The position numbers and the translations under genes were made by a program. From Symbiodinium natans (taxonomy: Eukaryota > Sar > Dinophyceae > Suessiales > Symbiodiniaceae), in contig CAJNDS010000246.1 in NCBI GenBank assembly GCA_905221605.1, positions 123,554-187,553 of the forward strand: a stretch of DNA of 64,000 nt, given 5' to 3'. Of the stretch, positions 32,373-45,005 are shown in pieces. Below the pieces are notes generated by a model. The model was not told the DNA's origin. It saw nothing but the letters and a program-made list of their open reading frames with translations, and ran no database searches. Every line of letters starts with the position of its first letter. The stretch's first letter is position 1.

Positions 32373-33458
32373 CACCTCTCCTGGTGAGAGAACATCTTTT
32401 CTCGAAGAGCTGTAGCCCACACGCGTTGCTTAAGTGCCGAGGGATGCCTATGAGCATGTTTCTCCCCTTGTGTTGGGCCGTCCTCTCGCCGCCCTCAGAA
32501 AGGGGCACACACGCCCGTGCTTGTGCCAAGGGATGCCTACTAGAGCGTGTCTGCACGCGTTGCACACCCCTTGTGTTGGTGTGTCCTCGCGCCGCTCTCA
32601 GAAGTAGGGAAGGTGTCTGTGAGTTCTGACCAGCCTGACCTGTTGCAGGAGTGGCCGATGGGTTCGTACTTCGAAGGACTTTCTTGACATGAGCACCTTC
32701 CACAAGAAGCTCCCAGAGCTGGCGCAGCTGGCGCAGCCGGCGCAGCACATGCGGAAGGAACTGCATGCGGCCACGCGAACGTGAAGAAGGTGAGCAGGGG
32801 GAAGAGGCGGAACCCTTCCGCTACAAGATTCACTAGCTTCCCGGGCCAAACTTCCGTTGCCGGTGCCACCAGCGCCTTGCTTGAATGTCAGCTTGCAGAG
32901 TGAGGCCTACCTGGCCTACCTGGCCTGCCTGGCCTGCCTGGCCTACTTTTCTGCCGCTGGCCAACTGGAATGCGCTTTGCTTTGCTTTGCCCGCTGCTTC
33001 TTACAGCAGAATGCAAAGAAACACGAGAGGCACAAGAACATGAGAAAAGAATTGCCTGTTTTCTTGAGAGTCCGTACCGTTCGTGCCACCGGTGTCTCTG
33101 TGCAAAGGGATTCGTGAAAGGACGTGCGTGACGTGCGTGACGTGCGTGACACGTGTGAGCTCTGCCATGCTGCGGATGCGGATGCTGCAGAGCGCTTGTG
33201 GCCCAGATTCCCCGATTTGGAGCCAGAGCCCTGCTTCGAGGGGGGCGCTCCCAGACTTTCGGCCCCGAATGTTGCGCAACCCCTAACCGCCCGGGGCGTG
33301 CGCCGGCGAGCGCCCGGTTTGCCCAGTTTGCCCAGCTTTGCCTACATGGCCAGCAGCTTGCTCCCAGCCTACCCTTCCCCTTCACTTTTTGAAAGGCCCG
33401 TTCCGAAAGGCTTCAGATGTTTTGTGTCTCTACCTTGGGCAATGCCCATTGCAGCTTA

Positions 33459-33662
33459 CCGATGTGTGTCAAAAGGGATGACGAAGGCTGAGATTGTGCT
33501 AAGCCTGCTAGGCCTCGACTTCCAGCTTGTAGCCTCATCGTCGTAGCAGCCTCCTGTACCGTCAAAACACCGCGGATTGTTGAAGACGTGAATCGAGCAC
33601 AGCCCTGACTTCTTGCACGCTTCTTTGAGCACTTCTTTGAGGTCAGGCCTTCCTGGCCTCAA
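33459..33662 (-). CDS. Candidate exon in tandem unit, copy A
   Basis: A minus-strand stretch of ordinary composition (KEVLKEACKKSGLCSIHVF, CFDGTGGCYDDEATSWKS) ends at a stop after VIPFDTHR. In copies B and C a small indel shifts the end into another frame that runs to a potential donor (CG|GTAAGC at 36620-36618). Cys spacing suggests a small disulphide or metal-binding piece, but no family is recognised. It may be the terminal exon of a multi-exon gene duplicated with the unit, or chance. Confidence 0.25.
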
Positions 33663-36619
33663 GCTCCACGTTTTGGCCGAGATCTCCCTCTTCTCCGCCT
33701 GGACTAGGAAGGACTTAAACTTAGGACTTCAGAACAGTTCGGCTGGGTTTCCGTAGGTCGTAGGTCTTCGGGGGCGTGCATGGGGTAGGGGCATGCTCTG
33801 AGTGCTCTGCTGCGTTCCATGAACTAATCAGGCCGCCTTGGTAGAGATCCCTGTGTCATGGACAACTTGATATCGAGATTTGTGCCCTCCAATCACTGGT
33901 GCCCGAAGCCGTCTCACTAGGCCGGGCCTCAAGGATGTTGAAGGGCCACGCGCCTGGCTAGCGCCCAGCTGCCCTTAAGGGGGCCTTCCACGCGCCTTCG
34001 CCTTCGAGGGATTTCACGATCCTTGTGAGACGAGCATTGACACGAGTGCCACGAATCCCACGAGTCCCACGTGCCGATGTGGAAACCTTGGAGTCCTTGG
34101 AGCATGCGCTGGCTGTCCAAGTCAGGTTCGAGCTCGCGACAAATTGCAGAGCCTGCGCAGCTACCCTGGCCTGCGCAGCTAACCTGGCCTGCGCAGCTAC
34201 CCTGGCCAGCACAGCGCTGAGAAGAGTTTGGATGGCTTGCGGCTTGCGGTGCTTTTTGAGATGTTCAGGGATGGTGTGTAAAGTACTGTAAAGTGCTCGT
34301 GCAAGATCAGAAACTCGGTCAATGGTTTGGTCAAGGCTGCCGCTTAGATATCAGAGGCAGCGGTGGGCAAGGCTGCGACAGCGAGCTAGTCTTGTCTGCT
34401 CCCTTTTGTTGCTTCAGGAGCTAAGGAGTGCCTCTGCCTCTGCCTCTGGCCCTTCTGCCCCTTCTGCCCCTTCTGCCTCCGGGATCCCTGCGGCTTCGCA
34501 GTCACTTTCACACCGACGATACCTCGTAGCAATGCTGGTCGCAGAGCTCGCAGAGGACTGCAGAGGATGGCAGGGGAATGCAAGGCTTCCCGGATCGCTC
34601 CGCGCGCTCCGATGGGGGGCTGCTTAGGGGTCACTTAAAAGGCAGCTTGCGGGGCCGCTTGGAGCCTGCTTGGGCACATCACATGGGGCTGTCGCAGCCG
34701 GTCGGGCAGGTCGCACCGGCACTGGGACAAGCTGTGCTGCTGAGCTCCGGCAGCTCCCTCGCCACCGCGTCCGCGTCCGCCGCGTCCGCCCTTTTCCGAT
34801 CCTCTGCAGTCGGCGCCTCCCCCATCATGTCGTGCAAATGGCCAGCTCCGTCTTGAAAAGGAAAGCATGAGATCTCCAGTAGCGGCAGTAGCGTGCCAGG
34901 CAACGGTGGCGAAGGTAGGAAAAGGTCATAGGATTTTGGGATGAGTGCCTCTTAGACGCCCCCCTCTTTTGCTCCGTTTTGAGGCCACTTTGAGGAAAGC
35001 TTGTAGAATCGTTTAGACCCGCTTTGGCTCTGAGAACTGCTGAACAAAGCTCGCCGATATGCGGGGCTTGTGCGAGAACGGTGTCAATGGAGCCAAAGAA
35101 GGCGAAAAGAGCAGGGGGGTAGCAAGATGACAAGAGAGCTATATGACAAGAGAGCAGTATGACAAGAGAGCAACATGGCCTTTTCAGGATGGCAAAAGCG
35201 AGGTATGAGAAGGAACGCTCTGACATCGATGACATCGCCCCTTTTGTGCCTCTTCTCAAGGGGACTGAGACCGGTATTTGGGATGCGGTTTGCAGTGTGG
35301 TTCTGTTGAGACTCAACTTTGTCTCACAGTGCACTCAGTGTGTGAGGGCGGCAGTGGGTGCCTCGCCCATTCTCCACCAGGCACTTCAGCGGGATCCGGC
35401 CCGAGAGAGTTTTGAGTCTTAGGCTCCGTTTACGCTCCTCTCAAATGGGTCCAATAGGTCCCTCTGCAATGCGCCTCGCAAGGGCATTGCGAAGGCGACA
35501 GCTGAGTAGCAGTAGCGACCTAGATGCACTGGACCTTCAACTCCTTTCTTCAAGCTGACACAGGTGGGAGCGCTCCAAAAAGAAGTGCCTCCTTGTTGTG
35601 TCCGCATCTCTCAGAACTCTCAGAACTCTCAAACAAGTTCTCCCAAAAGAAGCACTTTCTGTGTCTCAGACAAACTGCGCGTTGACTCTGAGAAGCTGAG
35701 AAGCTGAGAAGCTGAGGCTGTCCCGCGCGCCGCGCGCAGGGCCCCGCGCGCCGCCGCGCTCGCTGCCGAGCGCGGCGCTTGCCGAGTTCTCCCTACCCTT
35801 TTTGTGAGGCTCGCTGCGCGTGAAACTGTGTGAAATTTGAACTGAGCCTGTGTTGAGCCCTCAAAAAGGAAAAGCAGCGGGATGAGTTCTGAGTTCTAAG
35901 AAGCTTAACATTTCGGTGAAAGCTCGGTTTAGGTCGTAGCCGTAGCATGTAAAGCCTCCGCAATCACGCTGAAACCGCTTTTGGTTACTTGAAAATGCTT
36001 TGGCAAACTTGCGACTTTGCTTGGGACTTCATGATTGGCGCCTTTGTTCCACTGTGAGGTGTCTTGGCAGCCTTACCCCAGTTGGGGAGCAAGGGTTTCT
36101 CGTGTGCTCATGTGGTGAAGTCATGTGAAGCCTCGAAGTCTCTAAGTCTCTAAGTCCTCGAGATCTCATGTCGCACACGTTCTAAGACTGGGCCTCCTGC
36201 AAAGTGCCCTGCACAGCAGAAGGATCACCAGCATCTGCCGTGCCACCGGTGTCTCTGTGCAAAGGGATTCGTGAAAGGACGTGCGTGACGTGCGTGACGT
36301 GCGTGACACGTGTGAGCTCTGCCATGCTGCGGATGCTGCGGATGCTGCAGAGCGCTTGTGGCCCAGATTCCCCGATTTGGAGCCAGAGCCCTGCTTCGAG
36401 GGGGGCGCTCCCAGACTTTCGGCCCCGAATGTTGCGCAACCCCTAACCGCCCGGGGCGTGCGCCGGCGAGCGCCCGGTTTGCCCAGTTTGCCCAGCTTTG
36501 CCTACATGGCCAGCAGCTTGCTCCCAGCCTACCCTTCCCCTTCACTTTTTGAAAGGCCCGTTCCGAAAGGCTTAAGATGTTTTGTGTCTCTACCTTGGGC
36601 AATGCCCATTGCAGCTTAC

Positions 36620-36821
36620 CGATGTGTGTCAAAAGGGATGACGAAGGCTGAGATGTGATAAGCCTGCTAGGCCTCGACTTCCAGCTTGTAGCCTCATCGT
36701 CGTAGCAGCCTCCTGTACCGTCAAAACACCGCGGATTGTTGAAGACGTGAATCGAGCACAGCCCTGACTTCTTGCACGCTTCTTTGAGCACTTCTTTGAG
36801 GTCAGGCCTTCCTGGCCTCAA
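36620..36821 (-). CDS. Candidate exon in tandem unit, copy B (frame-altered)
   Basis: The counterpart of 33459-33662. Identical up to the SRPSRL residues, then the reading frame differs because ATTGTGCTAAG is ATGTGATAAG here. The open frame continues past a GTAAGC donor-like site. The same form recurs in copy C at 39779-39980. If the exon is real, copy A and copies B/C make different C-termini. Confidence 0.2.
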
Positions 36822-39778
36822 GCTCCACGTTTTGGCCGAGATCTCCCTCTTCTCCGCCTGGACTAGGAAGGACTTAAACTTAGGACTTCAGAACAGTTCG
36901 GCTGGGTTTCCGTAGGTCGTAGGTCTTCGGGGGCGTGCATGGGGTAGGGGCATGCTCTGAGTGCTCTGCTGCGTTCCATGAACTAATCAGGCCGCCTTGG
37001 TAGAGATCCCTGTGTCATGGACAACTTGATATCGAGATTTGTGCCCTCCAATCACTGGTGCCCGAAGCCGTCTCACTAGGCCGGGCCTCAAGGATGTTGA
37101 AGGGCCACGCGCCTGGCTAGCGCCCAGCTGCCCTTAAGGGGGCCTTCCACGCGCCTTCGCCTTCGAGGGATTTCACGATCCTTGTGAGACGAGCATTGAC
37201 ACGAGTGCCACGAATCCCACCAGTCCCACGTGCCGATGTGGAAACCTTGGAGTCCTTGGAGCATGCGCTGGCTGTCCAAGTCAGGTTCGAGCTCGCGACA
37301 AATTGCAGAGCCTGCGCAGCTACCCTGGCCTGCGCAGCTAACCTGGCCTGCGCAGCTACCCTGGCCAGCACAGCGGTGAGAAGAGTTTGGATGGCTTGCG
37401 GCTTGCGGTGCTTTTTGAGATGTTCAGGGATGGTGTGTAAAGTACTGTAAAGTGCTCGTGCAAGATCAGAAACTCGGTCAATGGTTTGGTCAAGGCTGCC
37501 GCTTAGATATCAGAGGCAGCGGTGGGCAAGGCTGCGACAGCGAGCTAGTCTTGTCTGCTCCCTTTTGTTGCTTCAGGAGCTAAGGAGTGCCTCTGCCTCT
37601 GCCTCTGGCCCTTCTGCCCCTTCTGCCCCTTCTGCCTCCGGGATCCCTGCGGCTTCGCAGTCACTTTCACACCGACGATACCTCGTAGCAATGCTGGTCG
37701 CAGAGCTCGCAGAGGACTGCAGAGGATGGCAGGGGAATGCAAGGCTTCCCGGATCGCTCCGCGCGCTCCGATGGGGGGCTGCTTAGGGGTCACTTAAAAG
37801 GCAGCTTGCGGGGCCGCTTGGAGCCTGCTTGGGCACATCACATGGGGCTGTCGCAGCCGGTCGGGCAGGTCGCACCGGCACTGGGACAAGCTGTGCTGCT
37901 GAGCTCCGGCAGCTCCCTCGCCACCGCGTCCGCGTCCGCCGCGTCCGCCCTTTTCCGATCCTCTGCAGTCGGCGCCTCCCCCATCATGTCGTGCAAATGG
38001 CCAGCTCCGTCTTGAAAAGGAAAGCATGAGATCTCCAGTAGCGGCAGTAGCGTGCCAGGCAACGGTGGCGAAGGTAGGAAAAGGTCATAGGATTTTGGGA
38101 TGAGTGCCTCTTAGACGCCCCCCTCTTTTGCTCCGTTTTGAGGCCACTTTGAGGAAAGCTTGTAGAATCGTTTAGACCCGCTTTGGCTCTGAGAACTGCT
38201 GAACAAAGCTCGCCGATATGCGGGGCTTGTGCGAGAACGGTGTCAATGGAGCCAGAGAAGGCGAAAAGAGCAGGGGGGTAGCAAGATGACAAGAGAGCTA
38301 TATGACAAGAGAGCAGTATGACAAGAGAGCAACATGGCCTTTTCAGGATGGCAAAAGCGAGGTATGAGAAGGAACGCTCTGACATCGATGACATCGCCCC
38401 TTTTGTGCCTCTTCTCAAGGGGACTGAGACCGGTATTTGGGATGCGGTTTGCAGTGTGGTTCTGTTGAGACTCAACTTTGTCTCACAGTGCACTCAGTGT
38501 GTGAGGGCGGCAGTGGGTGCCTCGCCCATTCTCCACCAGGCACTTCAGCGGGATCCGGCCCGAGAGAGTTTTGAGTCTTAGGCTCCGTTTACGCTCCTCT
38601 CAAATGGGTCCAATAGGTCCCTCTGCAATGCGCCTCGCAAGGGCATTGCGAAGGCGACAGCTGAGTAGCAGTAGCGACCTAGATGCACTGGACCTTCAAC
38701 TCCTTTCTTCAAGCTGACACAGGTGGGAGCGCTCCAAAAAGAAGTGCCTCCTTGTTGTGTCCGCATCTCTCAGAACTCTCAGAACTCTCAAACAAGTTCT
38801 CCCAAAAAAAGCACTTTCTGTGTCTCAGACAAACTGCGCGTTGACTCTGAGAAGCTGAGAAGCTGAGAAGCTGAGGCTGTCCCGCGCGCCGCGCGCAGGG
38901 CCCCGCGCGCCGCCGCGCTCGCTGCCGAGCGCGGCGCTTGCCGAGTTCTCCCTACCCTTTTTGTGAGGCTCGCTGCGTGTGAAACTGTGTGAAATTTGAA
39001 CTGAGCCTGTGTTGAGCCCTCAAAAAGGAAAAGCAGCGGGATGAGTTCTGAGTTCTAAGAAGCTTAACATTTCGGTGAAAGCTCGGTTTAGGTCGTAGCC
39101 GTAGCATGTAAAGCCTCCGCAATCACGCTGAAACCGCTTTTGGTTACTTGAAAATGCTTTGGCAAACTTGCGACTTTGCTTGGGACTTCATGATTGGCGC
39201 CTTTGTTCCACTGTGAGGTGTCTTGGCAGCCTTACCCCAGTTGGGGAGCAAGGGTTTCTCGTGTGCTCATGTGGTGAAGTCATGTGAAGCCTCGAAGTCT
39301 CTAAGTCTCTAAGTCCTCGAGATCTCATGTCGCACACGTTCTAAGACTGGGCCTCCTGCAAAGTGCCCTGCACAGCAGAAGGATCACCAGCATCTGCCGT
39401 GCCACCGGTGTCTCTGTGCAAAGGGATTCGTGAAAGGACGTGCGTGACGTGCGTGACGTGCGTGACACGTGTGAGCTCTGCCATGCTGCGGATGCTGCGG
39501 ATGCTGCAGAGCGCTTGTGGCCCAGATTCCCCGATTTGGAGCCAGAGCCCTGCTTCGAGGGGGGCGCTCCCAGACTTTCGGCCCCGAATGTTGCGCAACC
39601 CCTAACCGCCCGGGGCGTGCGCCGGCGAGCGCCCGGTTTGCCCAGTTTGCCCAGCTTTGCCTACATGGCCAGCAGCTTGCTCCCAGCCTACCCTTCCCCT
39701 TCACTTTTTGAAAGGCCCGTTCCGAAAGGCTTAAGATGTTTTGTGTCTCTACCTTGGGCAATGCCCATTGCAGCTTAC

Positions 39779-39980
39779 CGATGTGTGTCAAAAGGGATGA
39801 CGAAGGCTGAGATGTGATAAGCCTGCTAGGCCTCGACTTCCAGCTTGTAGCCTCATCGTCGTAGCAGCCTCCTGTACCGTCAAAACACCGCGGATTGTTG
39901 AAGACGTGAATCGAGCACAGCCCTGACTTCTTGCACGCTTCTTTGAGCACTTCTTTGAGGTCAGGCCTTCCTGGCCTCAA
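39779..39980 (-). CDS. Candidate exon in tandem unit, copy C (frame-altered)
   Basis: Same sequence as in copy B, with the same indel relative to copy A. Confidence 0.2.
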
Positions 39981-41057
39981 GCTCCACGTTTTGGCCGAGA
40001 TCTCCCTCTTCTCCGCCTGGACTAGGAAGGACTTAAACTTAGGACTTCAGAACAGTTCGGCTGGGTTTCCGTAGGTCGTAGGTCTTCGGGGGCGTGCATG
40101 GGGTAGGGGCATGCTCTGAGTGCTCTGCTGCGTTCCATGAACTAATCAGGCCGCCTTGGTAGAGATCCCTGTGTCATGGACAACTTGATATCGAGATTTG
40201 TGCCCTCCAATCACTGGTGCCCGAAGCCGTCTCACTAGGCCGGGCCTCAAGGATGTTGAAGGGCCACGCGCCTGGCTAGCGCCCAGCTGCCCTTAAGGGG
40301 GCCTTCCACGCGCCTTCGCCTTCGAGGGATTTCACGATCCTTGTGAGACGAGCATTGACACGAGTGCCACGAATCCCACCAGTCCCACGTGCCGATGTGG
40401 AAACCTTGGAGTCCTTGGAGCATGCGCTGGCTGTCCAAGTCAGGTTCGAGCTCGCGACAAATTGCAGAGCCTGCGCAGCTACCCTGGCCTGCGCAGCTAA
40501 CCTGGCCTGCGCAGCTACCCTGGCCAGCACAGCGGTGAGAAGAGTTTGGATGGCTTGCGGCTTGCGGTGCTTTTTGAGATGTTCAGGGATGGTGTGTAAA
40601 GTACTGTAAAGTGCTCGTGCAAGATCAGAAACTCGGTCAATGGTTTGGTCAAGGCTGCCGCTTAGATATCAGAGGCAGCGGTGGGCAAGGCTGCGACAGC
40701 GAGCTAGTCTTGTCTGCTCCCTTTTGTTGCTTCAGGAGCTAAGGAGTGCCTCTGCCTCTGCCTCTGGCCCTTCTGCCCCTTCTGCCCCTTCTGCCCCTTC
40801 TGCCTCCGGGATCCCTGCGGCTTCGCAGTCACTTTCACACCGACGATACCTCGTAGCAATGCTGGTCGCAGAGCTCGCAGAGGACTGCAGAGGATGGCAG
40901 GGGAATGCAAGGCTTCCCGGATCGCTCCGCGCGCTCCGATGGGGGGCTGCTTAGGGGTCACTTAAAAGGCAGCTTGCGGGGCCGCTTGGAGCCTGCTTGG
41001 GCACATGCACCGGCACTGGGACAAGCTGTGCTGCTGAGCTCCGGCAGCTCCCTCGCC

Positions 41058-41959
41058 GCTGCATCCGCCCCGCCTTTTGCTCTGCGGCTTGGCCCGTGTA
41101 GTCACTCATGTTGTGAGTGAGGCATGTAGTCACAACCTAGTCACTCCACACCTCGCCGTGCACACGAGCAGACAGCAAGGAGACAAGGAGATGAGGAGAT
41201 GAGAGATGCAAAAAATGCACCCGGCTCTCCTTGCTCTCCTGGCTCTCCTGGCTCTCCTGGCTAGAAGCAACCGTAAAGAGCGAATTCCGTAAGCAGATGA
41301 CCCAAGCAATTCGATCAATCAGAATCCACACAGGCAATCCTTTTGACCTCTGCGACTTCTCTCTTCTGCTCAGAAGATTCAGAGTTGACAGGCAGAATAC
41401 AGGCTGCGCTCTGAGCGGCGCAGCGCGGTGCCTTGGATCTGAGACTGCGCGTCCGGCGCGTCCGGCGCGTCCGGCGCATCCAGCGCTGAAGTGCTTGAAG
41501 TGCTTTGCTGGGGACCCCGCAACTTATGTAGACGCCCCGCTGAGCGCCAGCGGAGCCGAAAGATGAAGCAGAGCGAGAGAGTGTAAGCCATGTGCCTGAG
41601 CTGAGAACGTTGTTCTCTTCCAACTCCAGCAACTCACTAACAAAAGCAAAAACTCAATAACTTCCGGCAAGCACTCTCTTCCCCTCTCTTTCTTTTCTGA
41701 GCGTCGCCGGAGCGCAGCCGGCGCGTCTCTCGCTGCTGCTGGCAGCTCTCGCAGTGGAGGCCGCGCGAGTGAGAGAGAGAGAGCGCTCCTTTTCCAAATT
41801 ATCCTCTCCCTTTTCTTCGTGTTGAGAGGTGCGCAGCGCAAGGGAGCCCAGGCTCGAGGCGCCCGCGCGCGGCCCCCAGAGAACCAGAGCCATATCAGGA
41901 GTTCTGACAAAAGTAGGAGGTAAGCAAATGCAGCAAATGGTAACCTTTGTTTTGTTTTA

Positions 41960-41992
<33 letters not shown>

Positions 41993-43401
41993 TTCTGTCC
42001 CTCCTTCGCTCCGAGTTCTTGCTTCCACCCTCCACGCGTTTTCCGAGGCCGGCACCTTCGACCTCCCGCAGCTCTGACGCAATTACCTGGCAGCGGAAGC
42101 GCGGAGCAAAAGAGAGTAGGCAAAGACGGGAGCAAGAATCAACACGGAACACGGTAAGACGAGGCGTAGGAGGGGAGTTTTGAAGCGTTGAGTGTTGAGT
42201 GCGAAATGGGATAAGGCATCTAAGTGTCTATTCAGATTGTTTTCTGCGCATTTTCCCCCACCGCGCAAGCGGGGCTGTTAGATTTTAAGGACAAAGCGGT
42301 GACGCACATCATGCGACCGCGACTCTCAGGACGGAAGGCAGTACAGCGGGGACCACGAGAGGAGGGAGGCTCAGGCCGGCAGCTGTACCGGAATGTGGCC
42401 ACACGCAACAAGCAGGCCAGAGAGCCTCAGGCTTTCTGCTTTCTGCTTTCTAGGCATCGAATCCTGTAAGGATGCAGCCGTGTTGGTGCACCTAATTTTG
42501 GTGAAACAGATAGGCGTCGTCTGCCAGGTTTGATACATTCGTGAACCCAATGCCCTGAAACCCCTCAACAAAACGGATCCCTCGGCAAACCCGCAACTTG
42601 TTGTGTATCAGGCCGGACAGTCTGGGCAACACAATGTAAAATGGCACGCGTCTGAGCCAGAGCTGAACTGCAACAAGGACTGCGTCGTTCAGCAACAGCA
42701 AGTCTGGTGGCGACGCCGATGGACTTTGAGAGGCGAAGGACATGAAAGGACAGGTGGCACAAAGTCACGGAGGTGCAGGAGCACGAAGCCAGTGTGATGG
42801 ATTTCGAGGAAGTGCCACAGGCGAAGCTCCCAACTTTCCTGTCCGTCTACGGGCACGGGGGGGCATTGTACCTCCCAGCACGGGCACCAAGCAGAGAAAC
42901 GCCTTGGACGGGGCAACCAGGAAACCGTGGGTGCCCTGCATGGAGCACCACCCACGATCAATGCTGTCTAGATCAAGGCTGTCAAGAACAGCATCACTCT
43001 GCCGAAATGTGGCTGGCAAAGGACCATGTGTGCCATTGTGACCGTCGACTAACCATTCCGCTGAAACGTGTCCAATCAACCACCGTATAGTCCACCCGTG
43101 GGCAGCAGTGGCCTGAATGCTCAGGTGTTCTCCCTCCTTTCCATCAAGGCACTCCTGCCAATAGCTCAAGGCGTCCCGAATCTGACGCTGCTCAAGGCAC
43201 AGAATCCGCAAGACCCGTCGGTGTGTCTCACGAGTTCTGATAAGTTTAAAAGGGGCAGCGATGCTCGGCTATCTTTTTTGAAGGCGCGGCACGTGGAATT
43301 TTCTTGCGGCGCCCGGACGGGTTGCCTTTAAAGGGGGACTCGCAGACAGTCAGGGTGTCCTGAATAATTCAGCCAAAATGTCTCTAAAGGGGAGGCCGAT
43401 A
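41058..43401. other. Unrecognised DNA; CT microsatellite
   Basis: A CT array lies at 41956-41997 and short TGGCTCTCC repeats near 41228-41260. Plus- and minus-strand open frames over 42603-43211 have ordinary composition but no family match and no clear splice sites. The minus 148-codon frame (42765-43211) is the longest. Confidence 0.5.
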
Positions 43402-43606
43402 CTAAAGAGGGTGCAACATTTCTTCCACCACGGGAAGTCCATACACTGGATCTCCAAATTGAAATTGCTGCTTCAACGCACTGTCTGCAGGGATCACGCG
43501 CCTAATGTCGCTTATATCCAGCCATACACCGTCGGCATCGATGCAACAAACTTGTCCACTAACTGTATCCCCAGACTGATAGCAGTGCGTATAATTTGGA
43601 ACTGAC
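43402..43606 (-). CDS. Candidate terminal exon, S1-like RNA-binding domain
   Basis: After a pyrimidine-poor AG (GAGGCAG, minus strand) the frame reads a 68-codon segment ending in TAG at 43404-43402. It includes SGDTVSGQVCCIDADGVWLD and a conserved-looking FQFGDPVYGLPVVEE. The pattern G-D-x-V-x-G-x-V followed by G-x-W-x-D-I resembles an S1 (OB-fold) RNA-binding domain, as in ribosomal protein S1 or S1-containing translation factors. An in-frame TGA lies just upstream of the AG, which fits an exon start. The rest of the gene would lie upstream on the minus strand (above 43610), where only repeats are visible, so this may be an isolated remnant. Confidence 0.4.
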
Positions 43607-43735
43607 CTGCCTCATTGGGCTGATCCCCCACTTGATCACCAGAAATTGGCATTTTTTCTTCAACTCCAGGTAGCCCTTGCGTTCCGCTTGTTTCTCCTTC
43701 TTGACTCCCCTGCACTTCTTCTGCCGTATCTGCTC

Positions 43736-43795
43736 CATTCCCCCCTCCCGCCCCCCTCCTCCCCCCCTCCCCCCCTCCCCCCCTCCTCCCCCCAA
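43736..43795. repeat. C-rich simple repeat
   Basis: CCCCCTCC-type tract that directly precedes the 75-bp array. Confidence 0.85.
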
Positions 43796-44335
43796 TTCGA
43801 AGAGGGCGTTTTCGGCAGGTTATTCGATTTCAACGGTGCAGAAACAGATTTTCCTCGGCTCACAGCCAACTCGAAGAAGGCGTTTTGGGCAGGTTATTCG
43901 ATTCCAACGGTGCAGAAAAAGATTTTGATCGGTTCACAACCAACTCGAAGAGAGCATTTTTGGCAGGTTATTCGATTCCAAAGATGTAGAAAAATATTTT
44001 CCTCGGCTCACAACCGACTCGAAGAGGGCGTTTTGGGCAGGAAATTCGATTCCCATGGTGCAGAAGAAGATTTTCTCCGGCTCACAACCAACTCGAAAAA
44101 GGGTTTTGGGCAGGTGATTCGATTCCAACGGTGCAGAAACAGATTTCCTCGGCTCACAACCAACTCGAAGAGGGCGTTTTGGGCAGGTAATTCGACAGAA
44201 AAAGATTTCCCTCGGCTCACAACCAACTCGAAAAAGGGGTTAGGACAGGTGATTCGATTCCCACGGTGCAGAAAAAGATTTTCCTCGGCTGACAACCAAC
44301 TCGAAGAGGGCGTTTTGGGCAGATTTGCTGGGATC
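43796..44335 (+). repeat. Tandem repeat, about 60-77-bp units, 8 copies
   Basis: Each unit contains CAACTCGAAGAGGGCGTTTT, GGGCAGGTTATTCGATTCC and AACGGTGCAGAAAAAGATTT, then CCTCGGCTCACAAC. Unit length varies by deletions near 44180 and 44230. A 365-codon open frame crosses the array but its amino acids merely follow the repeat. Confidence 0.9.
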
Positions 44336-44344
44336 GTGAGGAAA

Positions 44345-45005
44345 TTCCAAAACGTCCTGGGGCCCTGTGGCCGGAAAATAACCCAGCTGATGCTCATGAT
44401 GCTCTCCCCCCGCCTCGTCAAATCTGCTCGTCAAATCTGCTCAATCACTGGGGCGGTGGGGTTTGGCAAGGGTCTGGAGCTTCTGTGGCCAGGAAATAAC
44501 CCAGCTGACGCTCATATGCTCTCCTCCCGCCTCGTCACTGAGGCGGAGGGGTTTGGCAAGCGTCTGGAGCCTAGGGGGCCCTGCGGAAATAACCCAGCTG
44601 GTGCTCATGATGCTCTCCCCCCGCTTCGTCAAATCTGCTCAATCACTGGGGCGGTGGGGTTTGGCAAGCGTCTGGAGCTTAGGGTGCCCTGTAAATCTGC
44701 TCAATCACTGGGGCGGTGGGTCTGGCAAGCGTCTGGAGCCTAGGGGGGTCTGTGGCCGGAAAATAACCCAGCTGATGCCTCGTCAAAATTGCTCAATCAC
44801 TAGGGCGGTGAGGTTTGGCAAGCGTCTGGAGCCTAGGGGGCCCCTCTGGCCGGAAAATAACCCAGCTGGTGCTCATGATGCTCTCCTCCCGCCTCGTCAA
44901 ATCTGCTCAAACACTGGGGCGGTGGGGTTTGGCAAGCGTCTGCCTTGGGGGCCCTGTGGCCGGAAAATAACCCAGCTGATGCTCATGATGCTCTCCTCCA
45001 CAAAT
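44345..45005 (+). repeat. Tandem repeat, about 110-bp units, 6-7 copies
   Basis: Units contain GGAAATAACCCAGCTGATGC, TCATGATGCTCTCC, CGCCTCGTCAAATCTGCTC and GTTTGGCAAGCGTCTGGAGC. Several are truncated (near 44690 and 44780). Confidence 0.9.

Larger units (their letters stand above)
26704..33081. other. Unrecognised DNA rich in short tandem repeats
   Basis: No gene can be identified. Minisatellite bursts of 9-12 bp are frequent: GCTCGACCA (27818-27856), AGCTGAATC-type (27440-27485), CGCCACACC (29878-29920), GAGCTCACT (30065-30112), TCACAACCC (31582-31615), GGCTGTGCAGA (32305-32372) and CTGGCCTAC (32908-32945). Each yields a spurious low-complexity open frame. The minus-strand 31068-31466 stretch (133 codons) has the most protein-like composition, with LLDSVLGLSSSQRRELL, but matches no family I know. 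Confidence 0.55.
33082..41057. repeat. Tandem array of a 3,159-bp unit, about 2.5 copies
   Basis: Copy A covers 33082-36238, copy B 36239-39397, copy C 39398-41057 (truncated about half-way). The copies are almost identical. Differences include one 3-bp GCT/CGG unit near 36330, a 1-bp net change near 36655, A/G at 35094 against 38253, an extra 9-bp CCCCTTCTG unit in copy C near 40790 and a 36-bp deletion in copy C near 41006. A/B and B/C boundaries both start at CGTGCCACCGG. Near-identity points to recent duplication or ongoing homogenisation. Tandem arrays are common in dinoflagellates, often of genes, but no recognisable gene is seen in the unit. Confidence 0.95.

Noticed and set aside
34105-34150. 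AGGTTCGAGCTCG in the 3.16-kb unit as a Pol III B box
   Set aside because: No A box or foldable RNA gene at the expected distance.
43646-44743. 365-codon plus-strand open frame
   Set aside because: It runs through two tandem arrays and its peptide repeats mirror the DNA repeats; no start context or domain.
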